64,000 bases of DNA. It comes from Clostridia bacterium (GTDB taxonomy: Bacteria > Bacillota > Clostridia > TANB77 > CAG-465). This document shows, piece after piece, positions 17,364-25,398 of the stretch (positions within the stretch are counted from its first letter, which is position 1; every line of letters starts with the position of its first letter). The notes below the pieces were generated by a model. That model was given only the letters and a program-made list of their open reading frames with translations, ran no database searches and was not told where the DNA came from. The stretch is taken from assembly GCA_017626395.1 (NCBI GenBank), contig JAGAIU010000068.1, forward strand, positions 54,258 through 118,257. The letters run 5' to 3'. The position numbers and the translations under genes are program-made.

Positions 17364-18437
17364 CTAATTACATTTATCTATAACAGCTTTTCCAATATAT
17401 CTAACAGCAAATAAGCTATAGTATACTCTTTTTTTCATTATTACAGATAAAATTTTATAATGATTGTTATTTATACAAAAATGCATAAATTTATTGCCTA
17501 ATCTTTTTAAAACACTTCCTGTTTTAAATACATTTTCACAGAAATATTTGTTTTTACACATTCTTCTATTTACTGTATTTATCTTCTCACAGAAGATTTT
17601 CCACATTTCTGTTTTTTCTTTTTTATCTAGCTTTTCTAATACAATTTTTTCTATTAGTTCTTCATAGATTCTTCTTGTATAAATCATGTATTGATACATT
17701 TCTTTATCTGGATTATCTCCTAATTCATTATCTAATCTTTCAAATATAAGATTAAAAATATCTATCATTTGGAAATTCTTTTTGCTAAATCCACTTCTTG
17801 TTATAGAACCTTCTGAAAGATAATATTTATAATATGGCTTAGCTGTATAAACTATTTTTTTAGCTCTAAGTAAAACAATAAGTGTAGTTCCTAAATCCTC
17901 GTATATATATCCTTTTGGAAATTTAATGCCATTAAACAATTCTCTTTTTATCATTTTATTACAAGAATTTGGCATTATCATTACATCAAAAATTCCTCTT
18001 ATATCATTTTCTTCATATTCTGGATTTCTTGATGGTACAACATGTCTTTCATTTTTCCCTATTGCTTCCCAATCACAAATAACAACATCAGCATTTTCTT
18101 TCTTTACTAATTCAAAAAATTCAGTATAGAAGTTTTCGTCAATATAATCGTCTGAATCTACAAAGCTTATATACTCTCCCAGAGCATTTTCAATACCTAC
18201 ATTTTTAGTTTCTGAAAGTCCAGCATTTTCTTGTTTTCTATATGTAATTAAATCACTATTTTCTTTAAGATACTCGTTCATGATTTCATCACAGTTTCCT
18301 TTAGACCCATCATTAATAACAAGTATTTGCGTGTCTTTACGCATAAAGTTAACAGCTGAAATTACACTATCAATACATCTTTTTAGATATTTTTCTGTAT
18401 TGTATACTGGTATTACAACCGAAAGTTTCTTTTCCAT
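17364..18437 (-). CDS. Glycosyltransferase family 2
   Basis: The start is MEKKLSVVIPVYNTEKYL, behind AGAGG; upstream in-frame codons overlap the previous gene. A 357-aa GT-A enzyme with INDGSKGN, FVDSDDYID (DxD) and an acceptor block MPNSCNKMIKREL. The basic Cys/Asn-rich C-terminus is unlike its GT2 neighbours. It sits within the polysaccharide operon between the GT4-like gene and the GT32 gene. The donor sugar cannot be determined. Confidence 0.9.
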   Translation of the reverse strand: MEKKLSVVIPVYNTEKYLKRCIDSVISAVNFMRKDTQILVINDGSKGNCDEIMNEYLKENSDLITYRKQENAGLSETKNVGIENALGEYISFVDSDDYIDENFYTEFFELVKKENADVVICDWEAIGKNERHVVPSRNPEYEENDIRGIFDVMIMPNSCNKMIKRELFNGIKFPKGYIYEDLGTTLIVLLRAKKIVYTAKPYYKYYLSEGSITRSGFSKKNFQMIDIFNLIFERLDNELGDNPDKEMYQYMIYTRRIYEELIEKIVLEKLDKKEKTEMWKIFCEKINTVNRRMCKNKYFCENVFKTGSVLKRLGNKFMHFCINNNHYKILSVIMKKRVYYSLFAVRYIGKAVIDKCN

Positions 18438-18447
18438 ATTTTTACCT

Positions 18448-19509
18448 CTAACTTTCAATAAAATCTTTTAAACACGTTGAAACATATTTATCATAGTCTT
18501 TTTTCCAAGATTTATATAACTTAATAATTTCTTCTTTATTTTCTAAAGCGATTTTAATTTTTTGATTAATTTCATTTATATCGTCTTCAGCTTGTACTAC
18601 TAAATATTCTTCTAATTTACTATCTCTAAAATAATGATGGTTGTTTCCTGTTATACAAGGTACTCCTAACTCTAAACTTTCAAGAGGAGTAACTGGTGAA
18701 CATTCTGTAAAAGTAACATATAAGTTAACATCATTTTGTTTCATTCTAGCTAAAAGTTCTTCTCTTTTTAAATATCCAAGACTTTCATCTTTTATATTTA
18801 TATTCATCATGTTAGCAAATTCTTTTACAAGGTCTGTAACAGGTAGAATATCTACTACTGCATTTTCTATCATAGATATTGCACTAAGTTGATTAAAGGT
18901 ATTTTTCTCCCATCTATTCCCTGCTGAATATAGTCCAATATTTATTTTTCCTTTTTCCTTTATATTTACAGTATTCTCTGCTACTTTTAAATCTTTTAAA
19001 GTATTAGGAAGAAAATATGAATTATATCCTTTTTGCTTATAAAATTCAGCCATACTCTCTTTTACAAAAGCTACAGAATCTGCTATTTTTCTGTCTAAAA
19101 GCTCTAAAATGTTATATAAAAAATATGTTTCATTTCTTTGAACTAACATAGCATGTGAACCATGCCAAGAAAATTTAATTTTTATATCTTTATTTCTTAA
19201 TTTAATTTCTTCTGCAAGTTCTTTCCAACCTAATGCAATAGATGCAAACATAACTTGAGATACATTACTTTTTACAATGCACTCTGCAATTTCAGTGATA
19301 GCTCTTTTAGAAAAGATTTCGCCTATTGCAACATTATGTTCGAAAAGATCTTTAGTTGAATTCATTATACCTATACATTCAGGATTATATATAGCTAGTA
19401 CATTTGCTTTTTTATTTTTTTCTATATCTTCTTTTATTCTTTTGATTTCTTTTTTATCATAGCCTTTGTGTAGGATTATATTTTTTATCTTTTTAAAATG
19501 TCTTGACAT
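18448..19509 (-). CDS. GT4/GT-B-like glycosyltransferase, single-domain paralogue
   Basis: A 353-aa protein with a GT-B layout: N-terminal domain (KANVLAIYNPECIGIMNSTKDLF), a middle FSWHGSHAML, and a donor-side motif LYVTFTECSPVTPLESLELGVPCITG resembling the E-x7-E region of GT4 enzymes. It is clearly homologous along its length to residues about 265-582 of the upstream 582-aa protein, which has matching blocks (HNPYWLGVTSATKELF, FWHGSNSQV, LYVTFSECAPMLPIESME). The two are tandem duplicates. Activity is inferred from family likeness; sugar unknown. Confidence 0.78.
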   Translation of the reverse strand: MSRHFKKIKNIILHKGYDKKEIKRIKEDIEKNKKANVLAIYNPECIGIMNSTKDLFEHNVAIGEIFSKRAITEIAECIVKSNVSQVMFASIALGWKELAEEIKLRNKDIKIKFSWHGSHAMLVQRNETYFLYNILELLDRKIADSVAFVKESMAEFYKQKGYNSYFLPNTLKDLKVAENTVNIKEKGKINIGLYSAGNRWEKNTFNQLSAISMIENAVVDILPVTDLVKEFANMMNINIKDESLGYLKREELLARMKQNDVNLYVTFTECSPVTPLESLELGVPCITGNNHHYFRDSKLEEYLVVQAEDDINEINQKIKIALENKEEIIKLYKSWKKDYDKYVSTCLKDFIES

Positions 19510-19524
19510 ATACTATAACCCTCC

Positions 19525-21273
19525 TTACATTTCTAAAAATTCTTCTACACTTTTTTTGCTTGTTATATCGTATTCTTTTTTCCAAGCATTATATAGTTCG
19601 AAGATTTTATCTTTATTTTCTAAAGCATATTTTACTTTATCACTAATAGCTATTACATCATCTTCTCTTTTTACAACAAGATACTCTTCAAGTGGCGTAT
19701 CTTTAAAGTAGTGATGGTTATCTCCTGTTATACATAAAGTTCCAACTTCCATACTCTCTATTGGAAGCATTGGTGCACATTCAGAAAATGTAACATATAA
19801 GTTAATATCATTTTTTGCCATTTGCATTAATAATTCTTCTCTTGGTACACCTTTTCTAATACCATCTATTGGTTGACTTACTTTAGAACAAAATACTTCG
19901 GCATCAAAATTTAAAGGAATACTGCAAATTTCCGAATTTTCTATAAGAGATGCAGCTGTAAGTTGATTGAACATATTTTTTCTCCAATCCATATTTGCAC
20001 TATACATTCCTATTTTTAATTTTTCACTAGTGTTTTTATTGCTTTCCTTTTCAGCTAGTATTTTATTTAACAATTCTTGCTCTAAATTTACTGTATTTTT
20101 AATAAAAGCTGTATTGTATCCTTGATATGTATAGAAATTTAGCATACTCTCTTTACATGTTGCAAATACATCTACAATACCTTCTTTTTGTAGATTTAAA
20201 GCCATTACATTAGTATTCCAGTTTTGAAATTCAATAACTTGTGAATTACTTCCATGCCAAAATACTTTTACTTTAATATTTTTATCATATTCTTTTATTT
20301 TACGTGCAAGCATGTCCCAACCATTGTTAAATGCACTGAATATAACTTGTTTTATATTACATTCAAGCATTTTCTTAGCTAGTCTATCAATATCATTTGC
20401 ACTATATAATTCTTCAAGTGGTAAAAGATTAGTAAATAATTCTTTAGTAGCACTAGTTACACCCAACCAATATGGATTATGAATTATAACATATTCTGCT
20501 TTTTTAGACTTATATTCATCTAGCTTTATTAAAGCTTCATCTACACGTTTAGAAAGTTTTTTATCATCAATACCAATTCCATGTTTTAATTGTTTATTAT
20601 ATTTTTTTCTAGCCAAATTAAATCTTGCCACATCAAACATAGTGCTTAAATATTTAGCAGCTGGTGCACCATACTTTTTAAATAAATTTAACTTAGTTTT
20701 TTGTCTATATCCAAGTTTATCATTTGCATAGTAGATTATTTTAGTATTTTCTGAAAACTGTTTACCATTTTTTTCATAATCTATAGGATAAAAATAGTCA
20801 TATGAATATATAGTAATTCCATTTCCTCTAAATGTAGTATTAATAGTTTTCTTTAAATTTATATTTAAAGAAAGTGATACTATATCTGTTATATCAATAT
20901 CATCTTTTTTGTTATTTCTAATAGTTTCTAATATTTTTGCTATATTCATATTAGCTTTATTTTTTGAATATATTATATTTGTTAAAATAGTGTTTGTATT
21001 GTTATATCCTAAAAACAATGTATCTTCAAATAAAGAATCTAAAGATGAAACTATCTCTACATTTCCATCAATAACTAATCCACCATTTTTATATGCAATA
21101 TATAATCTTAGATAATCATAATAAAATTTGTTATCTTTAGAAATATCTTTTTTTATATTCTCCTCATATTTTGCACATTCATCTATATTGATTTTATTAA
21201 CGTTAATATTTCCTATTTTACTTACTTCTTTTATTGTTTTTTGATTTGAATTTAATATGTATATATTAATCAT
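19525..21273 (-). CDS. Fusion of a degenerate GT32-like domain and a GT4-like glycosyltransferase
   Basis: A 582-aa protein. Residues about 1-215 keep the GT32 outline (YYDYLRLYIAYKNGGLVIDGNVEIV, then LFLGYNN, YDYFYPI), but the DxD site of the intact GT32 (FDTDMEI) reads IDGNVEI, so metal-dependent catalysis is probably lost. A basic linker (about 195-260) follows, then a GT-B domain matching the downstream 353-aa gene, with HNPYWLGVTSAT, FWHGSN and FSECAPMLPIESMEVGTLCITG. The first half may now bind acceptor glycan or act structurally. A 9-12 bp hairpin separates it from the upstream fusion gene. Confidence 0.75.
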   Translation of the reverse strand: MINIYILNSNQKTIKEVSKIGNINVNKINIDECAKYEENIKKDISKDNKFYYDYLRLYIAYKNGGLVIDGNVEIVSSLDSLFEDTLFLGYNNTNTILTNIIYSKNKANMNIAKILETIRNNKKDDIDITDIVSLSLNINLKKTINTTFRGNGITIYSYDYFYPIDYEKNGKQFSENTKIIYYANDKLGYRQKTKLNLFKKYGAPAAKYLSTMFDVARFNLARKKYNKQLKHGIGIDDKKLSKRVDEALIKLDEYKSKKAEYVIIHNPYWLGVTSATKELFTNLLPLEELYSANDIDRLAKKMLECNIKQVIFSAFNNGWDMLARKIKEYDKNIKVKVFWHGSNSQVIEFQNWNTNVMALNLQKEGIVDVFATCKESMLNFYTYQGYNTAFIKNTVNLEQELLNKILAEKESNKNTSEKLKIGMYSANMDWRKNMFNQLTAASLIENSEICSIPLNFDAEVFCSKVSQPIDGIRKGVPREELLMQMAKNDINLYVTFSECAPMLPIESMEVGTLCITGDNHHYFKDTPLEEYLVVKREDDVIAISDKVKYALENKDKIFELYNAWKKEYDITSKKSVEEFLEM

Positions 21274-21302
21274 ATACCCTCCATTTAAAAGTTATATATC
21301 GA

Positions 21303-21332
21303 TTTAAAGTCCTTAATAATAAGGACTTTAAA
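21303..21332 (-). terminator. Intra-operon hairpin after the GT4-GT2 fusion gene
   Basis: TTTAAAGTCCTT (21303-21314) pairs perfectly with AAGGACTTTAAA (21321-21332), loop AATAAT. It follows the stop at 21336 but has no T-run on the minus strand. It may therefore protect mRNA or attenuate rather than terminate. Confidence 0.45.
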
Positions 21333-21335
21333 TAA

Positions 21336-23504
21336 TTAACTTTTTTTAAAACATTTTAATACTTTCATTATGCCAGTTGCTTGTAAAAATTTAATAAATC
21401 CTCTATATGCTTTATATTTCCATAAAACATCCTTCATTCTTCTTTTTTGTATTACAATGTTTGTTTCTTCTGGAATATAAAATGATGGGTTTGAATATTT
21501 ATAACTTGATCCATTTGCTTGTAGTATATTAAATATTTCATCACCATATTCTATAAATAAATTTTTGTGATTTTTAGTTATTATTTGTGTAAGATATAGT
21601 AGATTATTTTTATTAAATCCTCTTGCCATAGAATCTTTTCTTACTCTATATAAAAAGTGATATTTTGGTATACATACACCAAAACAATTATTTTCGGCAA
21701 GTGACAACCACATATCATAATCTTCCATTCCAAATTCCATTTCAGGTCTGTTTTGTCCATATTTTAAGAAATCTTCTTTTCTTATTACAACACAAGTCCC
21801 TACCATGTTATGACATAATAAATAAGGTAATTGTGTATCAAACTGATTCCATGCCGCATTATCTCCTTCGAAATATTTAATGAAGCTAAAGACATACGAT
21901 ACATTGTTAAATCTTTGTAACATATCTACACTTTCTTTATAGAAGTTTTCTGATACAGCATCATCTGCATCTAAGAATGCTATATAACCACCTTTAGCAT
22001 ATGAAGCTCCAACATTTCTAGCATTAGCAAGGCCACCATTTTTAATTGTAACTATTCTTATCATAGGATCTTTTTCGTATTTTTTTAAAGCTTCTATACT
22101 TTCTTGTTCTGTAGAGCCATCATTTAGTATGATTATCTCTTTATTTTTATATGTAGATTTTTTTGCACTATTTACTGCATCATCTATATATTTTCCCATA
22201 TTATAGTAAGGAATTACAACAGATAGCATATCATTTTCTACTTTATTATTTTTACTATTGTATTTACTTGTATCATTCAAGAATGGATATATAGTTTTTG
22301 GTTTATATTCTGCTATAATTTGATTGAAAAATTCTTTTCTCATTTTAACATTATCAGTCATATTACATAAAGAATTAATTCTTTTTTTAGCATTTTTTCC
22401 AATTTCTTCAAGTTTTTCATTGCTATCATTTAAAACTTGTATTACTTTATTTTCTAAATCGCCTTCAATTTCATGATTAAAAATATATCCATTTACTCCG
22501 TCAGTTTCTACCATTTCAGCTTGTCCACCTTGTTTTGAAACAATAGCTACTTTTTCAAGCCACATTGATAAAATACATGTATTTGGGAAGTTTTCATATA
22601 AAGATGGAATTATAGTTGCTCTTGCTTTTCTAATTTCTGCTCTTAAAGGTTCTGGAGCTGTGTTACCTTGGAAAATTAATAATCCTTCTTGTATTCTATT
22701 TTTATATTTCTTTTGGAGTAATTTTCCTAAAAATTCTTTTTTAGGATAGTATTCTACATCTCCACCTATTATTTTTAATTTACAATCATAACCTTTTTGC
22801 CATAATCTTTCAAAAGCTTCTACTAATTGTGCTACACCTTTTCTGTATTCTGTTCTACCAAAATATACAAATAATTTTTCGTCTATTTCAGATTTTATAT
22901 TATCTTCTTCTTTTGGAGTAGCAAATGGTAAGTTAATAACTTTAATCTTCTTTTCTGGATTTACATCTTTTAGCTTATCCGCCAAAAATTGACTTGGGCA
23001 TAAAATTGCATCAGCAGCTTTTATACAAAATCTTTCCATTTGTCCTATCCAATAATCTGGTAATTGGTATTTAGAAAATTTATTTACATCCCAAAGAGCA
23101 AATTGTGGTGTATGCAAATGTACAACTACTGGTACATCACTTAAAAATGTAGAATCTATAAGCTTATTTTGAAAAATGTAATAACCTATTGCATTATATT
23201 CTTGTATTTCTATAATATCTGGTTTTTCGCCTTGACTTAATAGCTTCTTGATATATTTTAAATATTGAAATGCTACAGCTTGTGCATATCCCATATATGC
23301 AGTATATTCATCATCATTATTTAGAATAAATCTGTGCACTTCTAAATTTTCATTTAATTTTTTTACTGTATCTTCATCATCTCTTAATATAACTTTTACT
23401 TTATCTCCATTTTTAGAATACATATCCGCAACATTTTCAACATATGTTCCTATTCCTCCTCCAAAATGAGGTGGAAATTCAGTAGTCAAAATCCAAATCT
23501 TCAT
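21336..23504 (-). CDS. Bifunctional GT4-GT2 glycosyltransferase
   Basis: A 722-aa two-domain enzyme. Residues 1 to about 385 are GT4/GT-B: TTEFPPHFGGGIGTYVENV (glycine loop), HLHTPQFALWD, YFGRTEYRKGVAQLVEAF, and IPSLYENFPNTCILSMWLEK in the E-x7-E region. Residues about 424-650 are GT2/GT-A: LSVVIPYYNMGKYIDDAV, LNDGSTEQES and AFLDADDAV (DxD). The C-terminus is basic. One polypeptide can thus make two successive linkages. It directly follows the ABC exporter genes; large multidomain transferases occupy a similar place in rhamnan clusters (for example RgpF/GacG), though the domain order here need not match. Confidence 0.9.
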   Translation of the reverse strand: MKIWILTTEFPPHFGGGIGTYVENVADMYSKNGDKVKVILRDDEDTVKKLNENLEVHRFILNNDDEYTAYMGYAQAVAFQYLKYIKKLLSQGEKPDIIEIQEYNAIGYYIFQNKLIDSTFLSDVPVVVHLHTPQFALWDVNKFSKYQLPDYWIGQMERFCIKAADAILCPSQFLADKLKDVNPEKKIKVINLPFATPKEEDNIKSEIDEKLFVYFGRTEYRKGVAQLVEAFERLWQKGYDCKLKIIGGDVEYYPKKEFLGKLLQKKYKNRIQEGLLIFQGNTAPEPLRAEIRKARATIIPSLYENFPNTCILSMWLEKVAIVSKQGGQAEMVETDGVNGYIFNHEIEGDLENKVIQVLNDSNEKLEEIGKNAKKRINSLCNMTDNVKMRKEFFNQIIAEYKPKTIYPFLNDTSKYNSKNNKVENDMLSVVIPYYNMGKYIDDAVNSAKKSTYKNKEIIILNDGSTEQESIEALKKYEKDPMIRIVTIKNGGLANARNVGASYAKGGYIAFLDADDAVSENFYKESVDMLQRFNNVSYVFSFIKYFEGDNAAWNQFDTQLPYLLCHNMVGTCVVIRKEDFLKYGQNRPEMEFGMEDYDMWLSLAENNCFGVCIPKYHFLYRVRKDSMARGFNKNNLLYLTQIITKNHKNLFIEYGDEIFNILQANGSSYKYSNPSFYIPEETNIVIQKRRMKDVLWKYKAYRGFIKFLQATGIMKVLKCFKKS

Positions 23505-23529
23505 TTTCTTCCTCCTTCTATTTTTTATA

Positions 23530-24291
23530 TTAGCCTAATCCTTGCTCTTTCATATAAGCTTCAAGAACAGCTTCTGTTGTACCATCCATTTCAATTTGGC
23601 CTTCTTTTATCCATATAGCTCTATCACAGAAGCTTTTTACTTGGGCTACACTATGTGATACGAATACCATAGTTTTTCCTTCTTGTTTTAATTCTTTCAT
23701 TTTGTTTAGACATTTTGCTTGGAAATGTGCATCACCAACAGCTAAAATTTCATCTATTAATAATATTTCTGCTTGTACATTTACTGCAATTGAGAATGCA
23801 AGTCTCATGTACATACCTGATGAATAAGTTCTTACTGGTGTTTCTATAAACTCTCCTAATTCTGAAAATTCTATTATCTTATCTATAATTGGATCAACAT
23901 CTTTCTTTCCTAGCCCATACATAGAAGCATTAAAGTAAATATTTTCTCTTCCAGTAAAGTCTGTATTAAATCCAGCACCAAGCTCTATCATACTAGAAAC
24001 TTTACCATTTATTTCTATCTTTCCTTTTTCAGGATATATTATTTTATTCAATAATTTTAGTAATGTTGATTTACCTGAACCGTTAACACCTATAAGTGCT
24101 ACAGATTCCCCTCTTTTTATATCACAAGAAACATCTTGTAAAACTACATGTTTTCTTTTTTTGTTTCTTCTTAAATTTCCTAATTTTTCTTTTAAAAAGT
24201 ATGACTTATCTTCATATACAGTAAATTCTTTTGTTATATTTTGTACTGAAATTACTACATCATCTTTATCTTTACTTTTTTTCTTAGCCAT
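23530..24291 (-). CDS. Polysaccharide ABC transporter ATP-binding protein (Wzt/TagH-like)
   Basis: A 253-aa nucleotide-binding subunit with Walker A GVNGSGKST (about residue 72), signature YSSGMYMRLAF, Walker B ILLIDEILAVGD and the switch His in FVSHS. The N-terminal lysine-rich extension (MAKKKSKDKDD) is unusual. It ends soon after the ATPase core, so it lacks the C-terminal carbohydrate-binding domain of Wzt proteins that recognise capped O-antigens. Energises export of undecaprenyl-linked polysaccharide with the permease encoded 6 bp upstream. Confidence 0.93.
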   Translation of the reverse strand: MAKKKSKDKDDVVISVQNITKEFTVYEDKSYFLKEKLGNLRRNKKRKHVVLQDVSCDIKRGESVALIGVNGSGKSTLLKLLNKIIYPEKGKIEINGKVSSMIELGAGFNTDFTGRENIYFNASMYGLGKKDVDPIIDKIIEFSELGEFIETPVRTYSSGMYMRLAFSIAVNVQAEILLIDEILAVGDAHFQAKCLNKMKELKQEGKTMVFVSHSVAQVKSFCDRAIWIKEGQIEMDGTTEAVLEAYMKEQGLG

Positions 24292-24297
24292 TTAAAA

Positions 24298-25080
24298 TTA
24301 AACCTCCTCTGCAAAATGCTTTTGTAGTTTATTAAATACTAAATAACCAATTACACATATACCAAGTGATACTAGAAATACAATTCCTAGAGCTTTAAAA
24401 TCTGGTAATGTTTGATCATATAATATGCTTTGGTATCCTTGTAGTATAGTTACCATTGGATTTAGTTTATATAGCCATAACCATTTTTCTGGTACCATTG
24501 TTATGCTATATAATATTGGAGATGCATACATCCAAATCATCATGATAGGATTCATCATATATTGAACATCTCTTACATAAACATTTGCTGCAGAAAGCAT
24601 CAAAACAATTCCAAAAGCAAAAGTTATTTGAACTAATATTACTAAAGGTAATAGTAATGCGTGCCATGTTATTCCTACTCCTGACACTAATAACGCAATA
24701 AATATAATTACAAGACTAAAAAAATATTGTATAGTATTACTAATTATTACAGATAATGGTAATACCTCACGTGGGAAATAAACCTTCTTTAAAATACTTG
24801 CATTGTTTGATACACATGTAGTTCCCACTGCTATCATATTACTGAATGCATTCCATGGCATTAAACAAATGAATAAATATATTGAATAATTTTCTATATC
24901 TGATTTAAACACAAATTGAAATACTATAGAATATACTAAAAGCATAAATAGAGGATTTAAAAGTGTCCATAAGAATCCAAATATTGAACCTTTATATCTT
25001 CCATTGATATCTTGTTTTACTAAAGTAATCAACATATGTCTATATCTATAAATCTCTTTAACTTTATTTATAAAACTCAT
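24298..25080 (-). CDS. Polysaccharide ABC transporter permease (Wzm/TagG-like)
   Basis: A 260-aa ABC-2 type permease with six hydrophobic helices. The start has the family signature YRHMLITLVKQDINGRYKGS (amphipathic helix), then FLWTLLNPLFMLLVYSIVF. The later RDVQYMMNPIMMIWMYASPI also matches O-antigen/teichoic-acid exporters. It is the first gene of the long operon, whose promoter region lies in the 318-bp gap upstream. With the ATPase it would move a finished lipid-linked glycan outward. Confidence 0.93.
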   Translation of the reverse strand: MSFINKVKEIYRYRHMLITLVKQDINGRYKGSIFGFLWTLLNPLFMLLVYSIVFQFVFKSDIENYSIYLFICLMPWNAFSNMIAVGTTCVSNNASILKKVYFPREVLPLSVIISNTIQYFFSLVIIFIALLVSGVGITWHALLLPLVILVQITFAFGIVLMLSAANVYVRDVQYMMNPIMMIWMYASPILYSITMVPEKWLWLYKLNPMVTILQGYQSILYDQTLPDFKALGIVFLVSLGICVIGYLVFNKLQKHFAEEV

Positions 25081-25351
25081 TCTCTTCTTCCTTTCTTAAA
25101 CTTAAAAAATATTATTAATTATACTTAAAAAACGTTATCCTTTGAAACTGTAAATGTTCGTGTTAATTATACCATAATGTGTCATTTTTTAAAAGCATTT
25201 TATACAAAAAATACCATTTTTAAGGGCTTTAGAAATCAAATTTCTCTAGCTTTACATAACTTTTTCACACAGTTTTCACATAACTTAAAAAATAGCTATT
25301 TTTATATAGCTTCATTTTACACTAAATACTAAAATTTTTTCAATATTATCA
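25081..25351 (-). promoter_or_regulatory. Intergenic leader/promoter region of the polysaccharide operon
   Basis: No gene is supported here. On the minus strand two -10 boxes precede the permease gene. One is an extended TGG-TATAAT near 25160-25168 without a clear -35. The other is TATAAT near 25117-25122 with TTCAAA 17 bp upstream. Further out is a 16-bp AT-rich palindrome, AAAAATAGCTATTTTT (25288-25303). The 5' leader between the promoters and the ATG is short, with no obvious riboswitch fold. Confidence 0.5.
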
Positions 25352-25392
25352 CATAAAATAAAAAAATGAGAACTCATATTAAAGTTCTCATT
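25352..25392 (-). terminator. Terminator of the phosphomannomutase gene
   Basis: AATGAGAACT (25365-25374) pairs perfectly with AGTTCTCATT (25383-25392), loop CATATTAA. TTTTTTATTTTATG follows on the minus strand. Confidence 0.85.
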
Positions 25393-25398
25393 CATGAT

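Noticed and set aside
8097..25080. Recent horizontal island or mobile element carrying the polysaccharide genes
   Set aside because: Base composition by eye resembles the flanks, and no integrase, transposase, direct repeats or tRNA borders were seen; a composition and phylogeny test would be needed.
25288..25303. 16-bp palindrome AAAAATAGCTATTTTT as an operator
   Set aside because: It is almost all A/T in a very AT-rich spacer, so chance is a sufficient explanation without conservation data.
25171..25330. Plus-strand open frame in the 318-bp gap before the polysaccharide operon
   Set aside because: No ribosome binding site, low-complexity product and overlap with likely promoter sequence of the opposite strand.
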